A DNA stretch of 64,000 nt from JANNNF01 sp963772935 (GTDB taxonomy: Bacteria > Pseudomonadota > Alphaproteobacteria > Rhodobacterales > Rhodobacteraceae), in the NCBI GenBank assembly GCA_963772935.1, contig CAVYZK010000004.1, forward strand, positions 434,001 to 498,000. The letters run 5' to 3'. Below are positions 29,990-37,420 of the stretch, piece by piece. Each line of letters opens with the position of its first letter. Position 1 is the first letter of the stretch. The notes under the pieces were generated by a model. That model was given only the letters and a program-made list of their open reading frames with translations. It was not told the DNA's origin and searched no databases. A program made the position numbers and the translations under genes.

Positions 29990-30891
29990 CGGCGGGGGCG
30001 CTGCTGGCACTGGGGCTGCAAGGCAGCGCCAGCCCGCCGCCCCCGCCCGGTTTTCTTGCGGCATACACATGGCGCGATACTCAACCGCGCTTCGGTGGCT
30101 TTTCGGCAATCGAGTTGTCGGACGCGACCCATTTCACCGCCCTGTCGGACCGGGGGGCATATGTTGAGGGAACACTTGCGCGCAATGCCGACGGTGTGAT
30201 CACAGATGTTTCAGCGGGCAAGATAACCCTGCTCACCTCGGATGGTAAGGCCCGGCTGACTGCGCTGCGCAGTGACAGCGAAGGCTTGGCCTTGGCACCG
30301 GATGGCACGTTCTATGTGTCCTTTGAAACGGCGGCGCGGGTTTTGCACTACCAACGGCTGGACGGGCCTGCCGAAAATCTGCCCGTCCCAAAAGCCTTCC
30401 GCAGCTTTCCGCGCAATGCGGGGCTGGAGGCCGTGGCGGTAGGCCGTGATGGCACGGTCTACACCATGCCCGAACGCACGGCCCCGGCCAAAGGCGGGAT
30501 GCTGGCGCGCTACAGTGGCAGTGACAGCAACACGCCGTTCCCGATCTTCCGCTATCGAAATGGCAAGTGGGATCAACCGTTTGACCTGCCGCGTCTGGGG
30601 GAGTTTCTGCCGGTGTCCGCCGATATCGGCCCTGACGGCAGGCTTTATGTGCTGGAGCGCGCCTTCCACGGGATTGGCGGATTTGCGAGCCGGGTGCGCA
30701 GTTTCACCATGGCAAAATCGGCTTTGACCGATGCGCGCACATTGTTTGAAAGCCCGGCAGGCCTGCATGACAATCTTGAAGGCATGTCGGTCTGGCGTGA
30801 TGCCACCGGGGCTTTGCGGTTGACGATGGTGTCGGATGACAATTTCGGCTTTTTTCAGCGGACAGAGATTGTCGAATACCGCTTTCCCTAA
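29962..30891 (+). CDS. Exported phytase-like esterase domain protein
   Basis: A 309-residue exported protein with signal peptide (VVGIAAGALLALGLQGSAS). The body is a beta-propeller-like 'esterase-like activity of phytase' domain: FGGFSAIELSDATHFTALSDRGAY, SEGLALAPDGTFYVSFE, LEAVAVGRDGTVYTMPE and HDNLEGMSVWRD. Substrate is unproven in the family. Start ATG 29962 lies within mepA, so it is probably the third member of a UMF1-mepA-esterase operon. Confidence 0.82.
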   Translation: MQRRSVVGIAAGALLALGLQGSASPPPPPGFLAAYTWRDTQPRFGGFSAIELSDATHFTALSDRGAYVEGTLARNADGVITDVSAGKITLLTSDGKARLTALRSDSEGLALAPDGTFYVSFETAARVLHYQRLDGPAENLPVPKAFRSFPRNAGLEAVAVGRDGTVYTMPERTAPAKGGMLARYSGSDSNTPFPIFRYRNGKWDQPFDLPRLGEFLPVSADIGPDGRLYVLERAFHGIGGFASRVRSFTMAKSALTDARTLFESPAGLHDNLEGMSVWRDATGALRLTMVSDDNFGFFQRTEIVEYRFP

Positions 30892-30948
30892 GCTCGGTTG
30901 ACTTGTGGGGCAGGGGGGGCTAATCCGCGCCGTCCCCATGGTGGGGGC

Positions 30949-30979
30949 CAAGTCTCCGCGACCTTGTAAAAAACGGATG
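30949..30979 (+). promoter_or_regulatory. Candidate preQ1-like riboswitch
   Basis: Between 7 and 37 bases before the queuosine-precursor transporter, CAAG (30949-30952) can pair with CTTG (30963-30966), with TC/GA extending across one bulge. The loop TCCG can pair with CGGA at 30974-30977, inside the tail TGTAAAAAACGGATG. A small hairpin whose loop pairs with a 3' A-rich tail overlapping the ribosome site is the plan of the preQ1-I riboswitch, which controls queuosine genes. The stem is weak and I cannot score it against the family model. Confidence 0.35.
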
Positions 30980-30985
30980 TAAATC

Positions 30986-31606
30986 ATGCATAAACTTCTG
31001 CCCGGCATCCTTGCCATGGCCATCATCGTCGTGGCCTCGAACATCCTTGTGCAGTACCCGCTTGGCGGCTGGCTGACATGGGGCGCGCTGACCTACCCGT
31101 TTGCCTTTCTGGTGACCGACCTGACCAACCGCCTGCAAGGCGTTGCCGCCGCCCGCCGGGTGGTGCTGGCGGGGTTTGCCACGGGCCTTGTGTGTTCGCT
31201 GATCGGCACGCAAATCATGGGAGAATTCGGCCCGCTGGTCACCTTGCGCATCGCCATCGGGTCCGGTCTGGCCTTTCTTGTGGCGCAGATGCTGGATGTG
31301 GCGGTGTTTGACCGATACCGCAGTGGCGGCTGGTGGCAGGCGCCGTTGATCTCGACCCTCGTCGGGTCCAGCCTTGATACGATGATCTTTTTCACTACCG
31401 CATTTTCGGCCCTGTTGATCCCGCTGGACCCCGGCAACGATGTGTCCTGGGCCGCTGAAATGGGGCCGCTTTTGGGGGCCGGGCCACAGGTTCCCTACTG
31501 GGTTTCGCTGGCCACAGCCGATTGGTGCGTGAAAATCGGGCTTGCCCTTATCGCACTTGTGCCTTTTCGCATCATTGTCAGAAAGTTGACCACAGGGGTT
31601 GCGTAA
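30986..31606 (+). CDS. yhhQ: Queuosine precursor transporter (YhhQ/VUT family)
   Basis: A 206-residue integral membrane protein of COG1738. Hallmarks are ILVQYPLGGWLTWGALTYPFAFLVTDLTNR near the N-terminus, LVGSSLDTMIFFTTAF and the final WVSLATADWCVKIGLALIALVPFR. YhhQ imports preQ0/preQ1, the precursor of queuosine in tRNA. No queC/D/E/F genes are in the window, so it probably serves salvage. A preQ1-like structure directly precedes it. Confidence 0.88.
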   Translation: MHKLLPGILAMAIIVVASNILVQYPLGGWLTWGALTYPFAFLVTDLTNRLQGVAAARRVVLAGFATGLVCSLIGTQIMGEFGPLVTLRIAIGSGLAFLVAQMLDVAVFDRYRSGGWWQAPLISTLVGSSLDTMIFFTTAFSALLIPLDPGNDVSWAAEMGPLLGAGPQVPYWVSLATADWCVKIGLALIALVPFRIIVRKLTTGVA

Positions 31607-31612
31607 AAACTT

Positions 31613-31641
31613 TTGACAAACACAAAATCTGTGTCACCTTC
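31613..31641 (+). promoter_or_regulatory. Candidate promoter with internal palindrome
   Basis: A consensus -35 box TTGACA lies at 31613-31618. At the expected distance the -10 is poor (around 31635-31641), which is common for Rhodobacter housekeeping promoters. The spacer holds an operator-like inverted repeat, ACACA-AAATC-TGTGT (31620-31634). It would drive the minigene that starts at 31678. Confidence 0.4.
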
Positions 31642-31677
31642 TGCATATCGGCAACCAATTTGAAAGGAGGTGATCCA

Positions 31678-31734
31678 GTGTCTAGAGTGATGTTGGAGAG
31701 TTGTGTCGGGACAGTCATGGGGGGTGTTTTCTAG
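31678..31734 (+). CDS. 18-codon minigene with a perfect Shine-Dalgarno
   Basis: GTG 31678 to TAG 31732-31734 encodes MSRVMLESCVGTVMGGVF. It is preceded at 31663-31676 by AAAGGAGGTGATCC, a 14-base match to the 3' end of 16S rRNA, with 7 bases between GGAGG and the start. No other gene here has a site of this strength. An intrinsic terminator follows at 31805-31841. CATCTCCTTT at 31787-31796 can pair with AAAGGAGGTG of the ribosome site. It may be a leader peptide, a small protein or a translated small RNA; I recognise no family. Confidence 0.5.
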   Translation: MSRVMLESCVGTVMGGVF

Positions 31735-31804
31735 GGGCAGACCCTTAGCGAACCAAACCAGTGATTGGGATGATGCCTAACTGGCCCATCTCCTTTAAGC
31801 TCGG

Positions 31805-31841
31805 AAAGGGTTGCCGTACACCGGCAGCCCTTTCTCTTTTT
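31805..31841 (+). terminator. Intrinsic terminator between the minigene and arfB
   Basis: A 12-bp stem with one G-T pair (AAAGGGTTGCCG, 31805-31816, with CGGCAGCCCTTT, 31822-31833; loop TACAC) is followed by CTCTTTTT. It ends 25 bases before the arfB start, leaving no room for a normal arfB promoter downstream of it. Confidence 0.8.
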
Positions 31842-31865
31842 CCACCGCCAGATTGCGTTGTTTAC

Positions 31866-32291
31866 ATGCTGCAAATCACCGAAACGCTGAGTATTGCCGA
31901 TTGGGAGCTGACTGAAAGCTTCATGCGCGCCTCCGGCCCCGGCGGGCAAAATGTTAATAAAGTCTCCACGGCGGTCGAGTTACGATTCGAGGCGGATCGG
32001 TCGCCAAACCTCGGCCCCGGCGTCAAGGCGCGGCTGCGCAAGCTGGCCGGGCGGCGCTGGACGCTGGAAGGCGCAATCGTGTTGCAGGTTGAAGACACCC
32101 GCAGCCAGGCCCGCAACCGCGAGATTGCCCGCGAACGGCTGGTGGAACTGATCCGCGCCGCGCTGGTGCCGCCAAAACGGCGGATCGCGACCAAGCCCAC
32201 CTATGGCAGCCAGAAACGCCGCATCGCCGCCAAGGTGCAGCGCGGCGAGGTGAAATCCCTGCGCGGCAAACCGGGAGAAGAAGAAAGCTGA
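31866..32291 (+). CDS. arfB: Alternative ribosome-rescue factor ArfB (YaeJ)
   Basis: A peptidyl-tRNA hydrolase that releases nascent chains from ribosomes stalled on truncated mRNA. It has the catalytic GGQ in RASGPGGQNVNKVSTAVELRF and a basic C-terminal tail (RRIATKPTYGSQKRRIAAKVQRGEVKSLRGK) that enters the empty mRNA channel. Length is 141 residues, as in E. coli ArfB, with no codon-recognition domain. ATG 31866 has no recognisable ribosome site and follows a terminator closely, so expression may depend on readthrough from upstream. Confidence 0.93.
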   Translation: MLQITETLSIADWELTESFMRASGPGGQNVNKVSTAVELRFEADRSPNLGPGVKARLRKLAGRRWTLEGAIVLQVEDTRSQARNREIARERLVELIRAALVPPKRRIATKPTYGSQKRRIAAKVQRGEVKSLRGKPGEEES

Positions 32292-32389
32292 CTGCCATCG
32301 TGGGTGACACTGATCAACCCGGCAACTGGCGAAGGGCCCTTAGCCTCGGCGAAGGCCGGGGCCTCGCGGGTCACGCAAAGGGCCTCGGG

Positions 32390-32409
32390 GTCCCGGCCTG
32401 CGCCGGGAC
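32390..32409. terminator. Strong hairpin between convergent arfB and pncB
   Basis: GTCCCGGC (32390-32397) pairs perfectly with GCCGGGAC (32402-32409), loop CTGC. It sits between two convergent genes and could end transcription from either side, although no T-run follows. The flanking 32292-32454 stretch otherwise holds GC-rich repeats of GGCCTCG words and no gene. Confidence 0.4.
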
Positions 32410-32454
32410 GGTTGCGCGCCCTGATGTGCCGACAAAACCGGGCCTTGGCAGGGC

Positions 32455-33750
32455 TTAAACCACCACGTCCATCGCCGCCTGCGCGCCCACCCCGAACACC
32501 CGCTTGTACCGCTCAATCTCCCCCGCAGGCCCCAAGGCCTTGTTCGGGTTGTCCGACAGTTTGACCGTGGCCCGCCCGTTGGCCGACACTGCCTTGCAGA
32601 CCAGACTGAACGGGGCGAGGCCATCATCCGGCACCAAGCCCCGGAAATCATTGGTCAACATCGTGCCCCAGCCGAAGGATACCTTGACCCGGCCCCGGAA
32701 TTGGCGGTGCAGTTCCTCGATCTTGTCCACATCCAGCCCGTCGGAAAAGATCACCAGCTTTTGCGTCGGGTCTTCGCCGCGCGACGCCCACCACTTGATC
32801 GCGGTTTCTGCGCCGACTGCCGGATCGCCACTGTCGATGCGGATGCCGGTCCAGCTTGCCAGCCAGTCCGGCGCGTTGGCAAGAAACCCGGTGGTGCCAT
32901 AGGTGTCGGGCAGCATGATGCGCAGGTTGCCGTCGTGTTCTTCGTGCCAGTCGGCCAGCACCTGATAGGGTGCCTGCGCCAGTTCCGCGTCCGTATCCGC
33001 CAAGGCCGAATAGACCATCGGCAGTTCATGCGCATTGGTGCCGATCGCCTCCAACTCACGCCGCATGGCGATCAGGCAGTTCGAGGTGCCGGTGAACTTG
33101 CCCTCCAACCCTTCCTGCATCGCCTGCACTGCCCAGTCCTGCCACAGGAAACTGTGGCGGCGACGGCGTGCCGAAATCGGCAATCCGCAAGCCCGTCAAT
33201 CCCGCGCAGACGTTCGATCTTTTCCCACAGCTTGGTCATCGCGCGGGCATAGAGAACCTCCAGCTCGAACCGCCCCAGCTTTTCCAAAACCACACGCGAC
33301 CGCATTTCCATCAGCACGGCGAGTGCCGGAATTTCCCACAGCATGACCTCGGGCCATTTGCCCTCAAACGTCAGCTCATACTGCCCGTCCACCTTTTCCA
33401 GATGATAGGGCGGCAGGCGCAAGCCCTTCGAACCATTCCATGAAATCGGGGCGGAACATCTGGCGTTTGCCGTAAAACGTATTGCCGCGCAGCCAGGTGC
33501 TTTCGCCGCGCGTCAGGCTCAGCGACCGCACATGATCCAGTTGTTCGCGCAATTCACCTTCGTCAATCAGGTCGGCGAGGCGGATGTTTTTGGAGCGGTT
33601 GATCAGGCTGAACGTGACCGTCGTATCCGGTTTGTTGCGGAAAATCGACTGGCACATCAGCAGCTTGTAAAAGTCCGTGTCGATCAGGGACCGCACGATC
33701 GGGTCGATCTTCCATTTGTGGTTCCAGACCCGCGTTGCAATATCGACCAC
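32455..33750 (-). CDS. pncB: Nicotinate phosphoribosyltransferase PncB, frame broken
   Basis: Converts nicotinate and PRPP to nicotinate mononucleotide (Preiss-Handler NAD salvage). The gene is spread over successive frames; removing single bases near 33423, 33188 and 33166 gives a continuous ~430-residue enzyme. The middle fix yields GLRIADFGTRRRHSFLWQDW, the family's signature segment. Other motifs are SLIDTDFYKLLMCQSIF near the start, the histidine region TGTSN, IFSDGLDVDKI and VSFGWGTMLTND. GTG 33750 starts it with GGAG 6 bases upstream, overlapping the pncA stop, so pncA-pncB are coupled. Confidence 0.9.
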
Positions 33751-33753
33751 GAT

Positions 33754-34350
33754 CTACTCCTTCAACGCCACGCCCGCGGCGCGCATGTCATCCTGCATCC
33801 GGGCCAGCGACCCGCCCATGTCAATCGCCCGCGCCGCCCCTTGCAGAACGGTCACACCGAACCCCAACCGTGCCGCATCAATCGCCGAATAGGCGACGCA
33901 ATAATCCAGCGCCAGCCCCACCAGCGTCACCTCTGTGACGCCCCGCCCGCGCAGATAGCCTTCCAGCCCGGTGGGGGTGCTGCGGTCATTTTCAAAGAAC
34001 GCGGAATAGCTGTCGATCTGGGCGCGAAAGCCTTTGCGGATGATCAGGTCGGCAGGATCGGTGCGCAGGTCGGGGTGAAATTCGGCCCCCGTTGATCCCT
34101 GCACGCAATGGGTGGGCCACAGGGTCTGGCGACCGTAGGGCATGTCAACTTCCGAAAACGCCGCCGCGCCCGGGTGGTTCGCCGCGAAGGAACTGTGATC
34201 CGCCGGGTGCCAGTCCTGCGTCAGCACGGTGATCGCAAACTCCCCCATCAGCGCGTTGATCCGGGGGATGATCGCGTCGCCCCCCGCCACGGCCAACGCG
34301 CCCCCGGGGCAGAAATCATTCTGCACGTCGATTACGATCAAGGCGTGCAT
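33754..34350 (-). CDS. pncA: Nicotinamidase PncA
   Basis: Hydrolyses nicotinamide to nicotinate, feeding PncB directly downstream. It is 198 residues with catalytic Asp8 (IDVQNDFCPGG), Lys106 (IRKGF) and Cys151 (GLALDYCVAYSA); metal ligands Asp46, His48 and His52 lie in QDWHPADH. Only 3 bases separate its stop from the pncB start, with the pncB ribosome site across the stop codon. The pair converts nicotinamide to NaMN. Confidence 0.95.
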   Translation of the reverse strand: MHALIVIDVQNDFCPGGALAVAGGDAIIPRINALMGEFAITVLTQDWHPADHSSFAANHPGAAAFSEVDMPYGRQTLWPTHCVQGSTGAEFHPDLRTDPADLIIRKGFRAQIDSYSAFFENDRSTPTGLEGYLRGRGVTEVTLVGLALDYCVAYSAIDAARLGFGVTVLQGAARAIDMGGSLARMQDDMRAAGVALKE

Positions 34351-34440
34351 CGCGTCCTCCGCTTGGGGTCAGTCCCCTTGGGTAAGACGGGGGGGCGCGT
34401 GCGTCAAGGGAAGCACTTGAATTTGCGCGGGGTTGGGGGC

Positions 34441-35355
34441 ATGAAACGCGCCATGCTGACCGTCGCCGCCCTGTATCATTTCACCCGGTTTCCCGACCCC
34501 GCCGCCCTGCGCGACGGGACGTTGGCGGTGTGTCATGCGTCGGGTGTGATGGGGTCGCTGCTGCTGGCGCATGAGGGGATCAACGGCACCATTGCGGGCA
34601 CCCGCGACGGGATTGATACCGTGCTGGCGCATCTGCGGACCTTGCCCGGTTGCGCCGACCTTGAATGGAAGGAAAGCCCTGCCGAGGTGATGCCCTTTGG
34701 CCGGATGAAAGTGCGGCTGAAGAAGGAAATCGTGTCGATGGGGGTGCCGGATGTGGACCCTTTGGCCCGCGTCGGCCACTATGTGCAACCCGCCGACTGG
34801 AACGCCCTGATCGCCGACCCCAATGTGGCGGTGATCGACACCCGCAATGACTATGAGGTGGCGATTGGCACCTTCGCAGGGGCGGTGGACCCTGGAACCG
34901 CCACCTTCCGCGATTTTCCGGGCTGGTGGCAGGCCAACAAGGACCGCTTTGAAGGCAAGCGGATTGCGATGTTCTGCACTGGCGGCATCCGGTGCGAGAA
35001 ATCGACGAATTACCTGATCAGCCAAGGGGTTGAGGATGTGTTCCACCTGAAGGGCGGCATCCTGAAATACCTTGAGGATGTGCCGGCCGAGGACAGCCAG
35101 TGGCAGGGCCAGTGCTTTGTCTTCGATCAGCGGGTGTCGGTCGGCCACGGATTGATCCCCGGTGATCTGACCCAATGCGGCGCCTGTGGTCGCCCGGTGA
35201 CGCCGGACCAAAAGGCCCACCCGCAGTATGAACGGGGGGCCTCGTGCCCGCAGTGCATTGATGAATATTCTGACGCTGACCGCGACCGTTTCCGCGAACG
35301 GCACCGCCAGATGGCCCTTGCCGCCACCCGGGGGCAGCGGCATCTGGGGCGCTAG
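34441..35355 (+). CDS. trhO: tRNA uridine(34) hydroxylase TrhO (rhodanese-related, YceA)
   Basis: Oxygen-dependent hydroxylation of U34 in tRNA, first step to cmo5U/mo5U in some bacteria. 304 residues: an N-terminal acylphosphatase-like domain (LLAHEGINGTIAG), a rhodanese domain with VIDTRNDYEV and the active Cys179 in FCTGGIRCEKST, and a C-terminal zinc-like cysteine set (CGACGRPV...CPQC). ATG 34441 is chosen; the open frame back to 34108 is antisense to pncA. ATG 34453 is possible. It ends overlapping the convergent LLM gene by 4 bases. Confidence 0.9.
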   Translation: MKRAMLTVAALYHFTRFPDPAALRDGTLAVCHASGVMGSLLLAHEGINGTIAGTRDGIDTVLAHLRTLPGCADLEWKESPAEVMPFGRMKVRLKKEIVSMGVPDVDPLARVGHYVQPADWNALIADPNVAVIDTRNDYEVAIGTFAGAVDPGTATFRDFPGWWQANKDRFEGKRIAMFCTGGIRCEKSTNYLISQGVEDVFHLKGGILKYLEDVPAEDSQWQGQCFVFDQRVSVGHGLIPGDLTQCGACGRPVTPDQKAHPQYERGASCPQCIDEYSDADRDRFRERHRQMALAATRGQRHLGR

Positions 35356-36398
35356 GCCGCCGTCTGGGTCGCCAGAATATCCCGCACCATCGGGATCACT
35401 TGCTCGCCATACAGCCGCAACCCTTCCATCAGCGTCTCATGCGGCATCGGTCCGGTCGAATACTTCATGTCGAACCGCTGCAAGCCCAAGGCGCTGACGG
35501 TCCCCGCAATCTTGCGCGCCACGGTTTCGGGCGACCCAACGTACAGCGACCCATGCTGCACCTCGGCCAGATATTTCTCTTTCGTCACCGGCGGCCAACC
35601 CCGTTCGCCGCCGATACGGCCAAACATCTCGCGGTAATGCGGCCACAACTGTTCCTGCGCCTCGGCATCCGTCCGCGCCACATGGCCGGGGGAATGCACG
35701 CCTACGGGTCGCACAGGCCGCTCCATCTGGGCACAGGCGCGGTGGTATAGGTCGATATAGGGCACAAACCGGCGCGGGTCGCCACCGATGATCGCCAGCA
35801 TCAGTTGCAAATCCTGCCGCACCACCCGCACCACGGATTCCGGGCTGCCACCGACGCCGACCCAGACGGTCATGCCCTCGGGGCCAAGCGGCGGGTAGAC
35901 GCGCTGACCCGTCAAGGGGGGGCGGGTTTCGCCCGACCATGTGACCGCCTCATCCCGCAAGACATGGGTGAACAGGTCCAGCTTTTCCTCGAACAGTCGT
36001 TCATAATCCTGCATGTCATGGCCGAACAGCGGGTAGCTCTCGGTGAACGACCCCCGTCCAAGGATCACCTCGGCCCGGCCGTTCGATATGGCGTTCAGGG
36101 TGGAAAACCGCTGAAACACCCGGATCGGGTCATCGGACGACAGCACCGTCACCGCCGACCCCAGCTTGATGCGACGGGTTTTGGCGGCAATCGCGGCCAG
36201 AACAACTTCGGGCGCGGAAATCGCGAAATCGTCGCGGTGATGTTCGCCCAGACCGATGAAATCTATGCCGACCTGATCGGCCAGCACGCCCTGTTCGACC
36301 ACATCACGCAGCACCTGATCCTGCCGCTTCAACACCCCATCTGCGCCGCGCGACACATCGCCGAACGTATCAACACCCAATGAAACCTGATGATCCAT
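35352..36398 (-). CDS. LLM-class flavin-dependent oxidoreductase
   Basis: A luciferase-like FMN/F420 monooxygenase, 348 residues. It has the LLM start with FIGLGEHHRDDFAISAPEVVLAAIAAKTRRIKLGSAVTVLSSDDPIRVFQRF, then GRAEVILGRGSF and a C-terminal GSPETVARKI. The set matches the LLM_2I7G-type 'probable oxidoreductase' subgroup. ATG 36398 has AGGAGGTGG upstream; the longer frame to 36734 is not supported. It is divergent from the RidA-like gene across 138 bases. Substrate unknown. Confidence 0.87.
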   Translation of the reverse strand: MDHQVSLGVDTFGDVSRGADGVLKRQDQVLRDVVEQGVLADQVGIDFIGLGEHHRDDFAISAPEVVLAAIAAKTRRIKLGSAVTVLSSDDPIRVFQRFSTLNAISNGRAEVILGRGSFTESYPLFGHDMQDYERLFEEKLDLFTHVLRDEAVTWSGETRPPLTGQRVYPPLGPEGMTVWVGVGGSPESVVRVVRQDLQLMLAIIGGDPRRFVPYIDLYHRACAQMERPVRPVGVHSPGHVARTDAEAQEQLWPHYREMFGRIGGERGWPPVTKEKYLAEVQHGSLYVGSPETVARKIAGTVSALGLQRFDMKYSTGPMPHETLMEGLRLYGEQVIPMVRDILATQTAA

Positions 36399-36536
36399 GA
36401 CCACCTCCTGTTGACGCAAACATAGGGGGCCTGTCGCCCGCCGCAAACCCTGCATCTGCGCAGGGCGACCTTTGCAGGGCTGCACTCTCGACATGGGCAA
36501 AACGACGGGGCAGGATCGGGGAAAAGGAGAACACCC

Positions 36537-37023
36537 ATGTCCGCACCCGAAGCGCTTGCCCTGCATATGGGGCTGGATATCCCTGACTTTGACCGCATCG
36601 GATATTATGGTGCCGACTATGGTTCCATGAAGCCCTATCACCGGGTTGGCAGCCTGTTGTTTCTGTCGGGCCATGTGGCGCAGATCGGGGCCGAGGTCAC
36701 GCATAAGGGGCGGCTTGGGGGAGAGCCTGACCACGCAGGACGGCTATGCTGCGGCAAGGCAGACGGGGCTGAACGTGCTGGGCGGGATCCGGCAGGCGGT
36801 GGGGTCGCTGGACCGGGTGAAATCCATCATCCGCACGCTGAATTTTGTCGTCTGCACCCCGGGGTATGAGGATGTGCATAAGGTATCGTCGGGCTTGTCC
36901 GACCTGTTGGTCGAAGTGTTCGGGCCGGAGCGGGGGCTTGGCGGGCGGGCCACCATCGGGGTGATGGCCCTGGCGCAGGGCGTGTGTTTTGAGACCTGGG
37001 CGACGGTGGAAATTGAGGACTGA
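36537..37023 (+). CDS. RidA/YjgF family protein, frame broken once
   Basis: About 161 residues once one G is removed from the GGGGG at 36717-36721, giving HKGRLGESLTTQDGYAAARQTGLNVLGGI. The RidA fold shows SLLFLSGHVAQIG, the GYAAARQTGLNVLGGIRQAVGSLDRVKSIIRTLNFVVC helix-strand unit and a terminal AQGVCFETWATVEIED. RidA enzymes hydrolyse reactive enamine/imine intermediates; this longer subgroup (YjgF-like, endoribonuclease L-PSP annotation) is less well defined and lacks the canonical RidA arginine in CxR context. AAGGAG precedes ATG 36537. Confidence 0.82.
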
Positions 37024-37041
37024 GAGGCTGTCCCGCGCGCG

Positions 37042-37060
37042 GACTGTATTTTGTACAGTC
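37042..37060. promoter_or_regulatory. Hyphenated palindrome GACTGTA-N5-TACAGTC
   Basis: A perfect 7-bp inverted repeat with a 5-base spacer, just after the RidA stop. The spacing (CTGT-N7-ACAG) is one short of the gammaproteobacterial LexA box, and alphaproteobacterial LexA uses a different direct-repeat site. The cognate protein is unknown. Confidence 0.35.
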
Positions 37061-37095
37061 AAGTCAGTGCGTTAGATTTTCCGTTTAACGAAGCG

Positions 37096-37323
37096 TTAAC
37101 CTTTCGTCGGCTGCGGGCAGTCTGAGCGCGTTCGACTGGCAGACAGGACGCCCGCCAGTTTGGCTTTGATCTTGTGCAGGGCGGCAACCACTGCCTGCCG
37201 ACGCTGCTGGCGGCGTGCCAGGATGTGGGTGCGGCGGTGCGGTTCCTGCGGGTCTTTCGGCCTGCCATCCGGGTGGTGGCGCGCGGTGGCCTGCATCATG
37301 TTCAGATCAACGACATGTAACAT
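37096..37323 (-). CDS. Small basic protein, doubtful
   Basis: A frame of 75 residues from ATG 37323 (to 89 if a GTG at 37365 is used), rich in Arg, His and Gln (RRTHILARRQQRRQAVVAALHKIKAKLAG). No family is recognised and no good ribosome site precedes it. It is kept because the region would otherwise be empty and because the K/R-rich helix-like centre looks less random than the other frames here. Confidence 0.25.
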   Translation of the reverse strand: MLHVVDLNMMQATARHHPDGRPKDPQEPHRRTHILARRQQRRQAVVAALHKIKAKLAGVLSASRTRSDCPQPTKG

Positions 37324-37420
37324 CTGTTCGCCTGTGCCTGTTCGGATTTCATGCGTTACATTCACAAAATCCGCTGTAAATACGACTCAGGAATTCTTCT
37401 GAAATGAAAGCTGAAGTTAC

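Larger units (their letters stand above)
37024..37420. other. Gene-poor region between RidA and LysR genes
   Basis: Contains one weak - strand frame (annotated separately), a hyphenated palindrome at 37042-37060 and a second AT-rich palindrome, GTTTAAC-GAA-GCGTTAAC, at about 37083-37100. The last ~100 bases are AT-rich and should hold the LysR promoter; I cannot identify convincing -35/-10 boxes. Confidence 0.5.

Noticed and set aside
37045..37057. LexA (SOS) box
   Set aside because: The spacing is CTGT-N7-ACAG rather than N8, and alphaproteobacterial LexA recognises a different GTTC-type direct repeat.
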